Of a stretch of DNA of 64,000 nt, positions 26,401 to 35,885 are shown one piece after another. The stretch comes from DATFQE01 sp963733845 (lineage in GTDB: Bacteria; Actinomycetota; Thermoleophilia; Gaiellales; Gaiellaceae). The first letter of the stretch is position 1. The number at the start of each line of letters is the position of its first letter. The stretch covers positions 119,200 through 183,199 of the forward strand of contig CAVTEM010000001.1 of NCBI GenBank assembly GCA_963733845.1, in the 5' to 3' direction. A model generated the notes under the pieces. The model worked only from the letters and a program-made list of their open reading frames with translations. It was not told the DNA's origin and made no database searches. A program made the translations under genes and the position numbers.

Positions 26401-29366
26401 GCCTCGGCGAATCTTGCGCTGACGAAGACCGACACGCCCGACCCGGTGCTGGCCGGCGGCGAGCTCACCTACACACTGACAGTGGCCAACAGCGGTCCCG
26501 ACGCGGCCGCCGGCGTGACGATCACCGACACGCTGCCGACCGGAGTCAGCTTCGTCTCGGCGAGCGCGGGCTGCAACAACGTTTCGGGCACGGTGACGTG
26601 CACCATCGGCGGGCTCGCGAACGGCGCCAATGCGCAGCGGACAGTTGTGGTGCGCCCGACGGTCGCCAACCCGAGCCTCAGAACACCGCGACCGCGTCGG
26701 CGACGACAGCGGATCCGGTGCCGGGGAACAACTGCGCGAGACGACCACGGTGGTGAACCCGGCTGCCGACCTAGCGCTGACGAAGACGGACGCGCCCGAC
26801 CCGGTCCTCGTGGGCGGCAACCTCACCTACACGCTTACGGTCACGAACAACGGCCCCTCCGACGCGGCCGGGGTGACGCTCGCGGACACGCTGCCGAGCG
26901 GGGTGAGCTTCGTCTCCGCGGGCGCGGGCTGCACCGACGTTTTTGGCACGGTGACGTGCACGATCGGTGCGCTTGCCAACGGAGCCAACCAGGTGCGCAC
27001 GATCGTGGTCAGCCCGACTGTCGCCAACCCAACTCTCAGCAACACCGCGACCGCGACGGCGACGACAGCGCGACCCGGTGCCGCGGGAACAACAGCGCGA
27101 CGGCGACGACGGTGGTGAACCCGTCTGCCGACCTGGCATTGACGAAGACGGACGCGCCGATCCGGTCACGGTCGGGAGCGACCTGACCTACACGCTGACG
27201 GTGACGAACAACGGCCCCTCGGACGCGGCCGGGGTGACACTCGCGGACACATTCCCGGCCGGGGTGAGCTTCGTCTCAGCGAGCGCGGGCTGCAACAACG
27301 TCTCCGGCACGGTCACCTGCACGATCGGGGCGCTCGCCAACGGCGCCAGCCAGGTGCGCACGATCGTCGTCAGCGCCGACGGTTACGAACCCGTGCCTGA
27401 GCAACACGGCGACCGCCTCGGCCACGACAGCCGACCCGGTGCCAGGCGACAACAGCGCCACGACCACGACGACGGTCAACCCCGCCTCCGCCGCCTCGGC
27501 GAATCTGTCGCTGACGAAGACGGACGCGCCCGACCCTGTCACGGTCGGGAGCAACCTCACCTACACGCTGACGGTGACGAACAACGGTCCCGATGCGGCT
27601 GCCGGCGTGGCCATGACCGACACGCTGCCGGCCGGAGTTACGTTCGTCTCTGCGGGCGCAGGCTGCACCAACGCCTCGGGGACGGTGACCTGCACGATCG
27701 GCGGACTTGCCAACGGCGCCAACGCGGCGCGCACGATCGTCGTCACGCCGACCGTCGCGAACCCCAGCCTCAGCAACACCGCGACCGCGACGGCGACGAC
27801 AACCGATCCGGTGCCGGCGAACAACAGCGCGACCGCAAGCACGGTCGTGAATGCGGCCAACCGGGCACCCGGTGCGGGCAACGACGGCTACGCGGTCGAC
27901 GAGGACACCGTGCTCAGCGTCGGCGCGCCGGGCATCCTCGGCAACGACAGCGACCTCGACGGCAACCTTCTGACTGCGCTCCTCGTCGGAGGGCCCGCGC
28001 ACGGTTCGGTGGTGCTGAACCCCAACGGCTCGTTCAGCTATACGCCGGGCGCGAACTTCAACGGCAGCGACTCGTTCACCTACAAAGCGAACGACGGTGC
28101 GCTCGACTCCAACGTGGCCACCGTCTCGATCGCGGTGAGCCCCGTCAACGACGCCCCCGTTGCGGGCGACGATGCTTACGGCGTCGCCGAGAGCACCTCG
28201 CTCGCGGTCGCCGCGCCGGGCGTCCTCACGAACGACACCGACGTCGAGGGCGGGGCGCTGGGCGCAGTCCTCGTGGCCGGCCCGGCACAGGGAACTTTGG
28301 CCCTGAATGCGAACGGCTCGTTCGCCTATACCCCGGCGGCGGGATCCGCGCCTGGCTCTGTCTCATTCACGTACAAGGCGAACGACGGGTCGCTCGACTC
28401 GAACGTGGCAACCGTTCGGATCGCGATCTCGCCGGCCGAGGAACCGGACCCCGAGGGTCCGTGCACGATCACGGGGACACCGCAGGCGGACACGCTCAAC
28501 GGTACGTCGAGGAACGAGGTGATCTGCGGCCTTGGCGGCAACGACACGATCGACGGCGGCCGCGGCAACGATGTGATCCGAGGCGGCGCCGGTAACGACC
28601 GTGTGCAGGGGGGCGACGGCAACGACCGAGTGGATGCCGGCGAGGGCGACGATGTGATCGACGGCGGCGACGGCAACGATCGCGTGGAAGCCGGCGACGG
28701 CGACGACCGACTCAGCGGCAGCGAGGGCAACGACGATCTCGACGGCGGCGCCGGGCAGGATCTGCTCGACGGCGGCGTCGGCAACGACCGGCTGTTCGGC
28801 CTGGGCGGCAACGACCGCTTGCTCGGCGGCCCCGGCAACGACTTCCTCCGGGGCGGCGCGGGCTTCAACATCCTCGACGGCGCGGCCGGGTCGACGATTG
28901 CATCAACGACGGCGGGAGCGGCGAGATCATCAACTGCGAGCGCGGCCGGACGAGCGCCGGCGCGCCGCCGATCGCTGCGGGCACGTTTTCCACGGCGTTC
29001 ACGAGGCCGAACCAGGCGGCGTCGAAGAGCTTCTCGGTTCCCGCCGGCACGCCCGGCGTCGGCATCGTGCTCACGTGGGGCGATGGGGCGGCGACCTTCG
29101 GCGTCACCGTGGAGCTCGTGAGCGGCAAGCAGGTGGTCGCGCGCGGGCTGGCGATGGCGGGCAAGCTGCGGCTGGGCAAGCCGGCGAAGCTGCGGCTGAA
29201 GAAGCGAGAGGGAGCGGGCTTCATGTCCGTAGAGGTGCAGACGCCGTCCAAGCTTCGGCTGGTGAAAAAGCCGCTCAAGCTACGGCTGAAGATTCGAGCG
29301 AAGAAGATCACGGGGCGAACTGCGGTGACGACGCGCGTGGTGCGCCTGCGACCGCGGTCCCGCTAG
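20403..29366 (+). CDS. giant repetitive surface adhesin (G-rich repeats, DUF11, cadherin-like, RTX), frameshifted
   Basis: One reconstructed ~2,990-codon locus from ATG 20403 to TAG 29364-29366. Order: signal peptide (FVVIASTALGSLVVTAAAG); a Gly/Thr-rich adhesin region with four ~553-bp units; further beta-helix-like sequence (NNSGVIEAASGNLAIDG-type); ten DUF11 repeats; two cadherin-like domains (27860-28440; NDSDLDGN and NDTDVEGG motifs); about 13 RTX nonapeptides; a basic C-terminal domain ending VRLRPRSR. Frames 20403-20700 and 27439-28890 are clean; between them, and once near 28894, the frame shifts many times. Likely an exported, calcium-stabilised cell-surface protein if intact. Either many sequencing indels or a decaying gene; I cannot tell which. 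Confidence 0.7.
20890..23230 (+). repeat. ~553-bp tandem repeat inside the giant adhesin
   Basis: The word TCGAGCATTCG recurs at about 21382, 21938, 22491 and 23043, spacing 556, 553 and 552 bp, with partial units at both ends. Each unit encodes about 184 residues including VEHSFGTLEGAGTWRVNGAV, LTKSGSGGANLNTRTLRVEG, NGATIETIAGATFDLKTDAD and TASTGTLLLTGGDGAG. Single-base indels occur in every unit, at different places. The pattern is that of filamentous-haemagglutinin/autotransporter-like beta-solenoid repeats. Confidence 0.75.
24240..27870 (+). repeat. array of ten DUF11 repeats
   Basis: Ten units begin with a version of LALTKTDAPDPV at about 24355, 24675, 24988, 25334, 25686, 26044, 26413, 26774, 27137 and 27509, spaced mostly 345-372 bp (about 115-124 residues). 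Each continues LTYTLTVTNNGPSDAAGVT, VSGTVTCTIGALANGA and NTATATATTTDPVPANNSAT, the DUF11 pattern of bacterial surface proteins. The last unit is uninterrupted; most earlier units contain one or more indels. Confidence 0.85.
28535..28895 (+). repeat. RTX calcium-binding nonapeptide repeats
   Basis: About 13 consecutive GGxGxDxhx-type nonapeptides, for example GGNDTIDGGRGNDVIRGG and GGVGNDRLFGLGGNDRLLGG. Such repeats fold into a calcium-bound beta-roll outside the cell and are usual near C-termini of secreted toxins and adhesins. The frame is intact here. Confidence 0.9.
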
Positions 29367-29415
29367 CGGGCGCGTCGGCCTTGGTTTTTCCCTGCATTCC
29401 GCTCAGAATCGATCC

Positions 29416-32400
29416 GTGCTCGCCTGTCTGAGCTGCGGCCGCGAGAATCCCGACGACGCCCGCTTCTGCGCCGGGTGCGGTACGCCCGTCGAAGCCACGC
29501 CCGCGCGGAAGCGCGAGACGCGCAAGACGGTCACCGTGATCTTCTCGGACGTCACGGGCTCGACGGCGATGGGCGAGCGGCTCGACCCGGAGACCACGCG
29601 CCGCGTGATGGGCGCGCTACTTCGAGAGCGATGCGCGCGGTGATCGAGCGCCACGGCGGCACGTCGAGAAGTTCATCGGCGACGCGGTGATGGCCGTGTT
29701 CGGCATCCCGACGCTGCACGAGGACGACGCACTGCGGGCCGTGAGGGCGGCCGCCGAGATGCGCGACGGCGCTGGCGCGCGCTCAACGAGGAGCTCGACA
29801 CCGATGGGCGACGTCGCGATCCAGATGCGGACGGGCATCAACACGGGTGAGGTCGTCGCGGGCACCTGTAACTGGGAGGCAGTAGCGTCTCGTCGACCGG
29901 CGACACCGTCAACGTGGCCGCCCGTCTGGAGCAAGCAGCCGCTCCGGGCGAGATCCTGCTCGGCGACGACCACGTACGCGCTCGTCCGGCGACGCTGTCA
30001 GAGCCGAGGCGGCTCGAGCCGCTCGAGCTGAAAGGCAAGAGCGAGAGCCGTGCCCGGCGCTAGCGGCTGCTCGATGTCGTTCGCCGACACGCCCGGGCGA
30101 CGAGCGCCGGCTCGACTCGCCGCTCGTCGGCCGCGAGCGCGAGCTGCGCGCTGCTCGAGGAGGCGTTCGAGCGGGCGGTGGACGATCGCGCGTGCGCAGC
30201 TCGTACGGTCCTGGGCTCCGCAGGCGATGGGCAAGTCGAGGCTCGTGCGACGAGTTCGTGCCAGCGTCGAGACGAACGCATCGTCCTGCGCGGCCGCTGC
30301 CTCCCGTACGGCGAGGGAATCACGTTCTGGCCGCTCGCCGAGGTCGTCAGCGAGCGCCGCCGGGCTCGAGCGACGGCGATCGCGCCGAGCAGACGCGGGC
30401 CGCGCTCGAGGCGCTCGTGGAGGTCGCAGGGGGAGGCCGACGTCGATCGCCGAGCGGATCGCGCCGCTCGCTCGGGCTCGTCGACGCGGGCGTCGGCCGG
30501 GCAGGAGGAGACGTTCTGGGCGGTGCGACGGCTGCTCGAGACGCTCGCGACGGCGCCGGCCACTCGTCGTCGTCTTCGACGACATCCAGTGGGCGGAGCC
30601 GACGTTCCTCGACCTGATCGAGCACCTGGCCGACTGGTCGACGGGACGCGCCGATCCTGCTTGCTCTGCCTGGCCGCGGCCCGAGCTCCTCGAGCCTGCG
30701 GCCGACTGGGTCGGCGGGCAAGCTCAATGCCGCGCTCGGTCTCGCTCGAGCCGCTCGACGCCGCCGAGACGGCGCGAGCTGATCGACAACCTGCTCGGCC
30801 GGGCCGACGCTGGTCGCACGAGGCCCGCGAGCGCATCCTCGGCGGCCGCCGAGGGCAACCCGCTGTTCATCGAGGAGACTGCTCGCGGATGCTGGTCGAC
30901 GACGGCCTGATGCGCGGAGAACGGAACGCTGGAAGTCACGGCGAGCTGTCGCGCTCCGGTCCCGCCGACGATCCACGCACTCGTGGCGGCGCGGCTCGAC
31001 CGGCTCGGCGGGGTACGAGCGCGCGGTGATCGAGCGCGCCTCGGTCGATCGGCAAGGTGTTCTAGCGCGGGCGCCGTCGCGAGCTGCTCGCCGACGACGG
31101 CGCGTCCCGCGAGCGTCGAGCGGCATCTGAATGACGCTGGTCGCGCAAGGAGCTGATCCGGCCCGACCGCTCGACGTTCGGCGGCGAGGACGCGTTCCGC
31201 TTCCGGCACCTCCTGATCCGCGACGCCGCCTACGGGGGGCTGCCCAAGGAAGGGCGCGCCGAGCTCCACGAGCGCTTCGCCGGGTGGCTCGAGCAGCGAC
31301 GACCGGTGCGCGCGCCGTCGAGTACGACGAGATCATCGGCTACCACCTCGAACAGGCCTTCCGCTACCGCGAGGAGCTCGCTCCCGCAGGGAGCGCCGCG
31401 CAGACGTTGGCCACGCAGGCGGGCACGCGCCTCGCCGCGGCCGGGCGCAAAGCGCTCACCCGAGGCGACGTCTCGGCGGCGGCCAACCTGCTCGCACGTG
31501 CAGTGTCGCTCCTGCCCACCGAGGACCAGGAGCGGCTGCCGCTCATGCTCGAGCTCGGGGAGGCGCTCTACACGAGCGGGGACCTCGTCGGGTGCCCGCA
31601 CGGTGCTGAGCGACGCGCTGCGCGCCGCGCTGGACGCGGGCGATTCCCGTCTCGAGGCGCATGCGCTCATCGACGGCCTGCTGCTGCAGACGCTCACCGA
31701 CCCCGACGTCAAGGCCGATGAGCTGCTCGGCGCCGCCCAGGGCGCGATCGAGCTGCTCGAAGGTTTCGGCGACGATGTCGGGCTGGCGAAGGCCTGGCGG
31801 GCGATTGCGGAGGTCGAGCTGACCCGCTGCCGCTGGGGCGCCAGCGCCGCTGCGCTCGAGCAGGCGCTCGCCCACGGGCGCGAGTCGGGTCGAGGAGCGG
31901 CCGAGGCGTACACCAACCTCGCCACCTCCCTCTACTACGGACCGACTCCAGTCGAGGAGGGGGTGCGCCGCTGCCGTGAGATCCGCGAGTACGCGGACGG
32001 GCGCCGAATCGTCGAGGCCGGCGTCACCTGCTACCTGGCCGGATTCCAGGCGATGCTCGGTGACCTGGACGGCGCCCGGCGGCTCTTCGACGAGAGCCGG
32101 CGTCAGTACCGCGAGCTGGGCCACAAGTTCGGCGTCGCCGGCTGCACCGTGGTCGCCGGCGCGGCCGAGCTCGGTGCGGGGGACGCCGCGGCTGCCGAGC
32201 GCGAGCTGCGCGTCGGACTCGAGCTCTTCGAGGCGATGGGGGAGACCGGTGTTCTCTCCACGCTGGCGGCCTTCCTCGCCGAGTCGCTGTACCGCCAGGG
32301 CCGCGACGACGAGGCCGAGGACCTCGCGTTGCTGAGCGAGCGGGTCGCTTCCGACGACGACGCCGCCTCGCAGATTGCCTGGCGCTCGACGCTCGGGAAG

Positions 32401-32742
32401 GTGTTCGCGCGCCGCGGCGACATCGGACGCGGAGAGAGCCTCGCGCGCCAAGCCGTCCACCTCGCTGAAGAGACCGATTTCCTCACCATGAGGGCCGACG
32501 CCCGTCTGGCCCTGGCCGAGGTGCTCGCGCTCGCGGGCCGCCCGGCCCAGGAGGCCGAGGCCGCCGTGGGCGAGGCGCTCGAGCTCTACCGGCGCAAGGG
32601 CAACCTCGCGGGTACCGCGCGAGCCAAGGACGTTGTTGGGCAAGCGAGGGAGCGTCGGGGCAATTGCCGGCCTCGACGGCCCTGGCGAAGCGCGCTGAGA
32701 GCACTCACCGTCACCCGGGGATCCAGGGCAGCGCTCCGGTAA
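29416..32742 (+). pseudogene. zinc-ribbon / adenylate cyclase / ATPase / TPR protein, multiply frameshifted
   Basis: Paralogue of the intact gene at 12497-15673. From GTG 29416: zinc ribbon CLSCGRENPDDARFCAGCG, cyclase start VTVIFSDVTGSTAMGERLDP, then the frame breaks near 29610. Further pieces appear in other frames: MAVFGIPTLHEDDALRAV, MRTGINTGEVVAG, FRHLLIRDAAYGGLPKEGRA, YDEIIGYHLEQAFRYREELA. From about 31600 the TPR-like C-terminus is clean to 32742. About ten indels lie between 29.6 and 31.6 kb. Either a pseudogene or poor sequence. It overlaps the convergent substrate-binding-protein remnant by about 30 bp. Confidence 0.75.
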
Positions 32743-33054
32743 CTCTTTGGTTCAGGGACGCGCGAGCGCCGGGCGGCACACGTACGACGCGGTCGACGAC
32801 CGCGCCGCCGAAGACCTTCGGAAGCTCCGGGGCGCGCGTCCGCTGGCCGGTGACGCGGAAGACGGTGAACGAGGCGGGCGTGATGTCTCCGTTGCGGTCG
32901 AATCGGAACGTCCCGAGGATGCCGTTCTCCAGCTCGAGGCCGCGGAGCTCTTCGGTGACCGACGCCCGCGTGCCGTCGGAGCGGACAATCGCGGCCAGCA
33001 GCGCCTCCGCAGCCTGCACCGTCTCCGACGCGAGGCCGCCGAGAGCGCGACGGC
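32711..33054 (-). pseudogene. C-terminal remnant of a branched-chain amino-acid-type ABC substrate-binding protein
   Basis: About 114 codons from after a TAG (RRRALGGLASETVQAAEALL) to the stop at 32711. VRSDGTRASVTEELRG, NGILGTFRFDRNGDITPAS and FTVFRVTGQ are typical of the C-terminal lobe of Peripla_BP_6 (LivJ-like) proteins. About 300 N-terminal residues with the signal peptide are absent, as are permease and ATPase genes. It is therefore a truncated leftover. Confidence 0.6.
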
Positions 33055-33209
33055 GCTAACGGCTGCGATCCGGCCGAAGCTATGTAGGAACAGCTTTCCG
33101 GCCGTGCCAAAGAAGCCCGTGCTAATCGGGTTCCTCCGAGTCGTTAGAGAGAGAACCCTCGCCTGGGCCAGCCGAGAATGACAGTGAGTTCGGGAATGTC
33201 ACCCGAGCT

Positions 33210-33722
33210 TTGCGGCAGTTAGCGTTAACGGCCGTGCAGGAGGGATCGGGACAGCTTGTCCTTCGCGAGATCGAAGATCGTGATCTCGACGTGCTGTTCG
33301 AGCACTCGACGGATCGCGACGCTATACGGATGGCCGCGTTCACCTCGCCGGATTCCGATGATCGAACGAGCTTCGAGCGACGGTGGGCGCGGCTGAGGAG
33401 CGACCCCTCTACGACGAATAGGGTCATCGAGATCGACGGTCGAGTCGTGGGTCACATTGCGAGCTTCGACTTGGAGGGTCGCCGCGAGGTCACCTATTGG
33501 ATCGGCCGTGAGGATTGGGGCCGCGGCATTGCCACGCGTGCCCTACAGGAGTTCTTGCAGCTGGAGGCAACCCGTCCGCTTTACGCTGGCGCTGCGAGCG
33601 ACAACGCGGCGTCGATTCGTGTGTTGGCGAAGTGCGGTTTCCTGATCGTGGGCGAGGGGCGCGGATTCGCTCATGGGCGCAACGAGGAAACGGACGAGGT
33701 CGTGCTCCGACTCGATGCATGA
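33210..33722 (+). CDS. GNAT-family N-acetyltransferase
   Basis: 170 residues from TTG 33210; GTG 33234 (VQEGSGQLVLREIED) is an equal alternative and neither has a strong ribosome-binding site. The GNAT core includes NRVIEIDGRVVGHIASFDLE, the acetyl-CoA motif A REDWGRGIATRALQEFL and NAASIRVLAKCGF. It is RimJ/RimL-like and probably acetylates a small molecule or protein N-terminus. It stands alone on its strand. Confidence 0.85.
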   Translation: MRQLALTAVQEGSGQLVLREIEDRDLDVLFEHSTDRDAIRMAAFTSPDSDDRTSFERRWARLRSDPSTTNRVIEIDGRVVGHIASFDLEGRREVTYWIGREDWGRGIATRALQEFLQLEATRPLYAGAASDNAASIRVLAKCGFLIVGEGRGFAHGRNEETDEVVLRLDA

Positions 33723-33832
33723 CCCCAACTGCCCTCGACCGGACGAGCGTGCTGTCGCTAGAGCGCAGTCGGGGGTAAACGCAACTCTGTAGTAACGCGG
33801 AGGACTCTCGCCTGCCAGCAGATCGAGGCCGG

Positions 33833-34692
33833 CTAGCTCGGCTTGGCCGGGACGAACCGCTTGACGAAGTCGAGCGCGGTCTGCGCGACCTCCTGCCAGC
33901 CGTGGTCGATGGTCAGCGAGTGGCCGCGGTTGGGCATCTTCTTGATCTCGGTGACGCCCGGGTTGCGCTTCTGCCGCTTGTAGGAGGCGTTGGCGATCGC
34001 CCAGGGAACCGTGTGATCCTTCTCCCCGTCGAGGATCAGCAGCGGGCCCCGATCGGGGTTCTTCGTGTCGACCTTCGACTCGGTCCAGGGGTTGAGGTTG
34101 GAGTTGGCCATCTGGGCCAGGGCGATCCCCGACCCGGCCACGTGGTAGGTGTCGTAAAGGCGCTTCGCCTCGTCCTCATCGAGGGCGTTCGTCCAGCCGT
34201 ATTTGAACTGGTCGAAGGTGAGCGTGATGGCGCGGCCTCGATACCGGGGGTTCGATCAGGAAAGGTCCACTCGCCTTGAGCGTGGAGAAGCGGCAGCGGC
34301 AGAACGCCGCGAAACACGCCCGGGTCGATGGCAACCGTGGCTGCCGAGAGCCCACGGCCGGCGAGCATCTGGGCGAACAATCCGCCGGTCGAGTGCCCCA
34401 TCACGGCGGGCTTCTTCTCGAGCTTGCCGATCACGTCGGCCGTGTGGTCGACGACCTGCTTCAGCGTCTTCTTGGCGAGGACGTCCGGGTTCGCCCGCGC
34501 CTCTTCAACCGTTTCAGGATCGTCTGGCCAGTCCGGCGTCAGCGGCGCGTAACCGGCCTGCTCGAAGAAGTCCGCCCAGTTGGCCCAGCTGCTCGGCAGC
34601 AGCCAGAGGCCGTGGATGAAGACGACCGGAGTGGCGCCGGAGGCGTTTGCCGCCTCGATCTCCCTGCTCTCCCGCTCCGAAATGGACGCCAT
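33833..34692 (-). CDS. alpha/beta hydrolase, frameshifted
   Basis: From ATG 34692 (MASISERESREIEAANASG) the frame gives FIHGLWLLPSSWANW (oxyanion) and the nucleophile elbow AVMGHSTGGLFAQ. It breaks near 34240-34280, where two shifts are needed to reach AITLTFDQFKYGWTNALDED. The second part (from about 34240 to 33833) carries LLILDGEKDHTVPW (acid) and NRGHSLTIDHGW (catalytic His). All triad members are present, so the breaks may be sequence errors. About 286 residues if repaired. Substrate unknown. Confidence 0.75.
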
Positions 34693-34733
34693 GCCGAACT
34701 CCTCTCGGTCGCAGTGGTCATCCTACTTCGTTC

Positions 34734-35762
34734 CTACGGTTTGATCTGGAACTTCAGGACTTCGCGGTCGTTCATCAAGCGGTAGCCGTCCGGCACGTCT
34801 TCGATCGATCCGGTGCGGTCGAAGACACGTCCGGGCTCGATCCGACCTTCGAGCACGTCGGGCAGCAGCGCCTCGATATAGGCGCGGACGGGTGCAGGGC
34901 CGCCGCCGATTGAAGCGTTCTTCCAGAACGCAACGCCGGTAGGTGTGGTGTCGCGCTCGGGGACGCCGACGCGACCGATCGCGCCGCCGGGACGGGCGAT
35001 CGCGAGCGCCGTCTCGACGGCCCGTTCGAGGCCGACACACTCGAGCACCGAGTGAGCGCCGTGCTGCGTCAGCTCGCGGACGCGCTCGACTGCTTCCTCG
35101 CCGCGCTCGCGCACGACGTCGGTGGCGCCGAGCTCCTGCCCCAGCGCGGTCCGCTCGGGGTTGCTGCCGAGCAGCAGGATCCGCTCCGCGCCGAGACGCT
35201 TCGACGCGATCACACCGCACAGCCCGACGGCGCCGTCGCCCACCACCGCGACCGTCTTGCCGGGACCAACCTGCGCCGTCAGCGCCGCGTGGTGGCCGGT
35301 TCCCATCACGTCGGTGAGCGTGAGCAACGAAGGCATGAGCGCGTCGTCCGCACCGACCGGCAGAACCACGAGCGTCCCCTCCGCCTGCGGAACCCGCACC
35401 GCTTCGCCCTGGCCGCCGTCGACGTCGACGTCCCCGTACCGGCCGCCATGCAGACACGAACTCTGCAGCCCTTCGCGGCAGAAGACACAGGAGCCGTCCG
35501 ACCAGAGAAACGGCGAAACAACCACGTCGCCGACCTTGACGGTCTCGACATCGGAGCCGACGGCCTCGACGACGCCGATGAACTCATGCCCCATCCGCCG
35601 GCCGCCATCGTCGTGCGGCATCGACTTGTACGGCCACAGATCGCTGCCGCAGATCGCGGCGCGCGTGACCCGAACGAGCGCATCAGTCGGGTCGATCAAC
35701 CGGGCGTCCGCAACATCCTCGACCCGGACATCGCCGGCCCCATACATGACAGTTGCACGCAT
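34734..35762 (-). CDS. zinc-dependent alcohol dehydrogenase (MDR family)
   Basis: 342 residues from ATG 35762. Catalytic zinc ligands lie in AAICGSDLWPY and MGHEFIGVV. The structural-zinc lobe is reduced (SDGSCVFCREGLQSSCLHGG). The Rossmann motif is VAVVGDGAVGLCGV. Length and signatures fit threonine-dehydrogenase-like MDR enzymes that oxidise secondary alcohols or polyols with NAD(P). It is separated by 41 bp from the alpha/beta hydrolase on the same strand and might share a transcript. Confidence 0.92.
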   Translation of the reverse strand: MRATVMYGAGDVRVEDVADARLIDPTDALVRVTRAAICGSDLWPYKSMPHDDGGRRMGHEFIGVVEAVGSDVETVKVGDVVVSPFLWSDGSCVFCREGLQSSCLHGGRYGDVDVDGGQGEAVRVPQAEGTLVVLPVGADDALMPSLLTLTDVMGTGHHAALTAQVGPGKTVAVVGDGAVGLCGVIASKRLGAERILLLGSNPERTALGQELGATDVVRERGEEAVERVRELTQHGAHSVLECVGLERAVETALAIARPGGAIGRVGVPERDTTPTGVAFWKNASIGGGPAPVRAYIEALLPDVLEGRIEPGRVFDRTGSIEDVPDGYRLMNDREVLKFQIKP

Positions 35763-35885
35763 ACGCAGTGACCTCCAATCGTCAATGATGATGTGACCTG
35801 GTGTTCGGCACGCCTGGGACTAAGCCGGTCCCCCGCGGCCTCTCGAGGTGATAGCGCGGAAACCGACTGGACTACTCTCTTCGAG

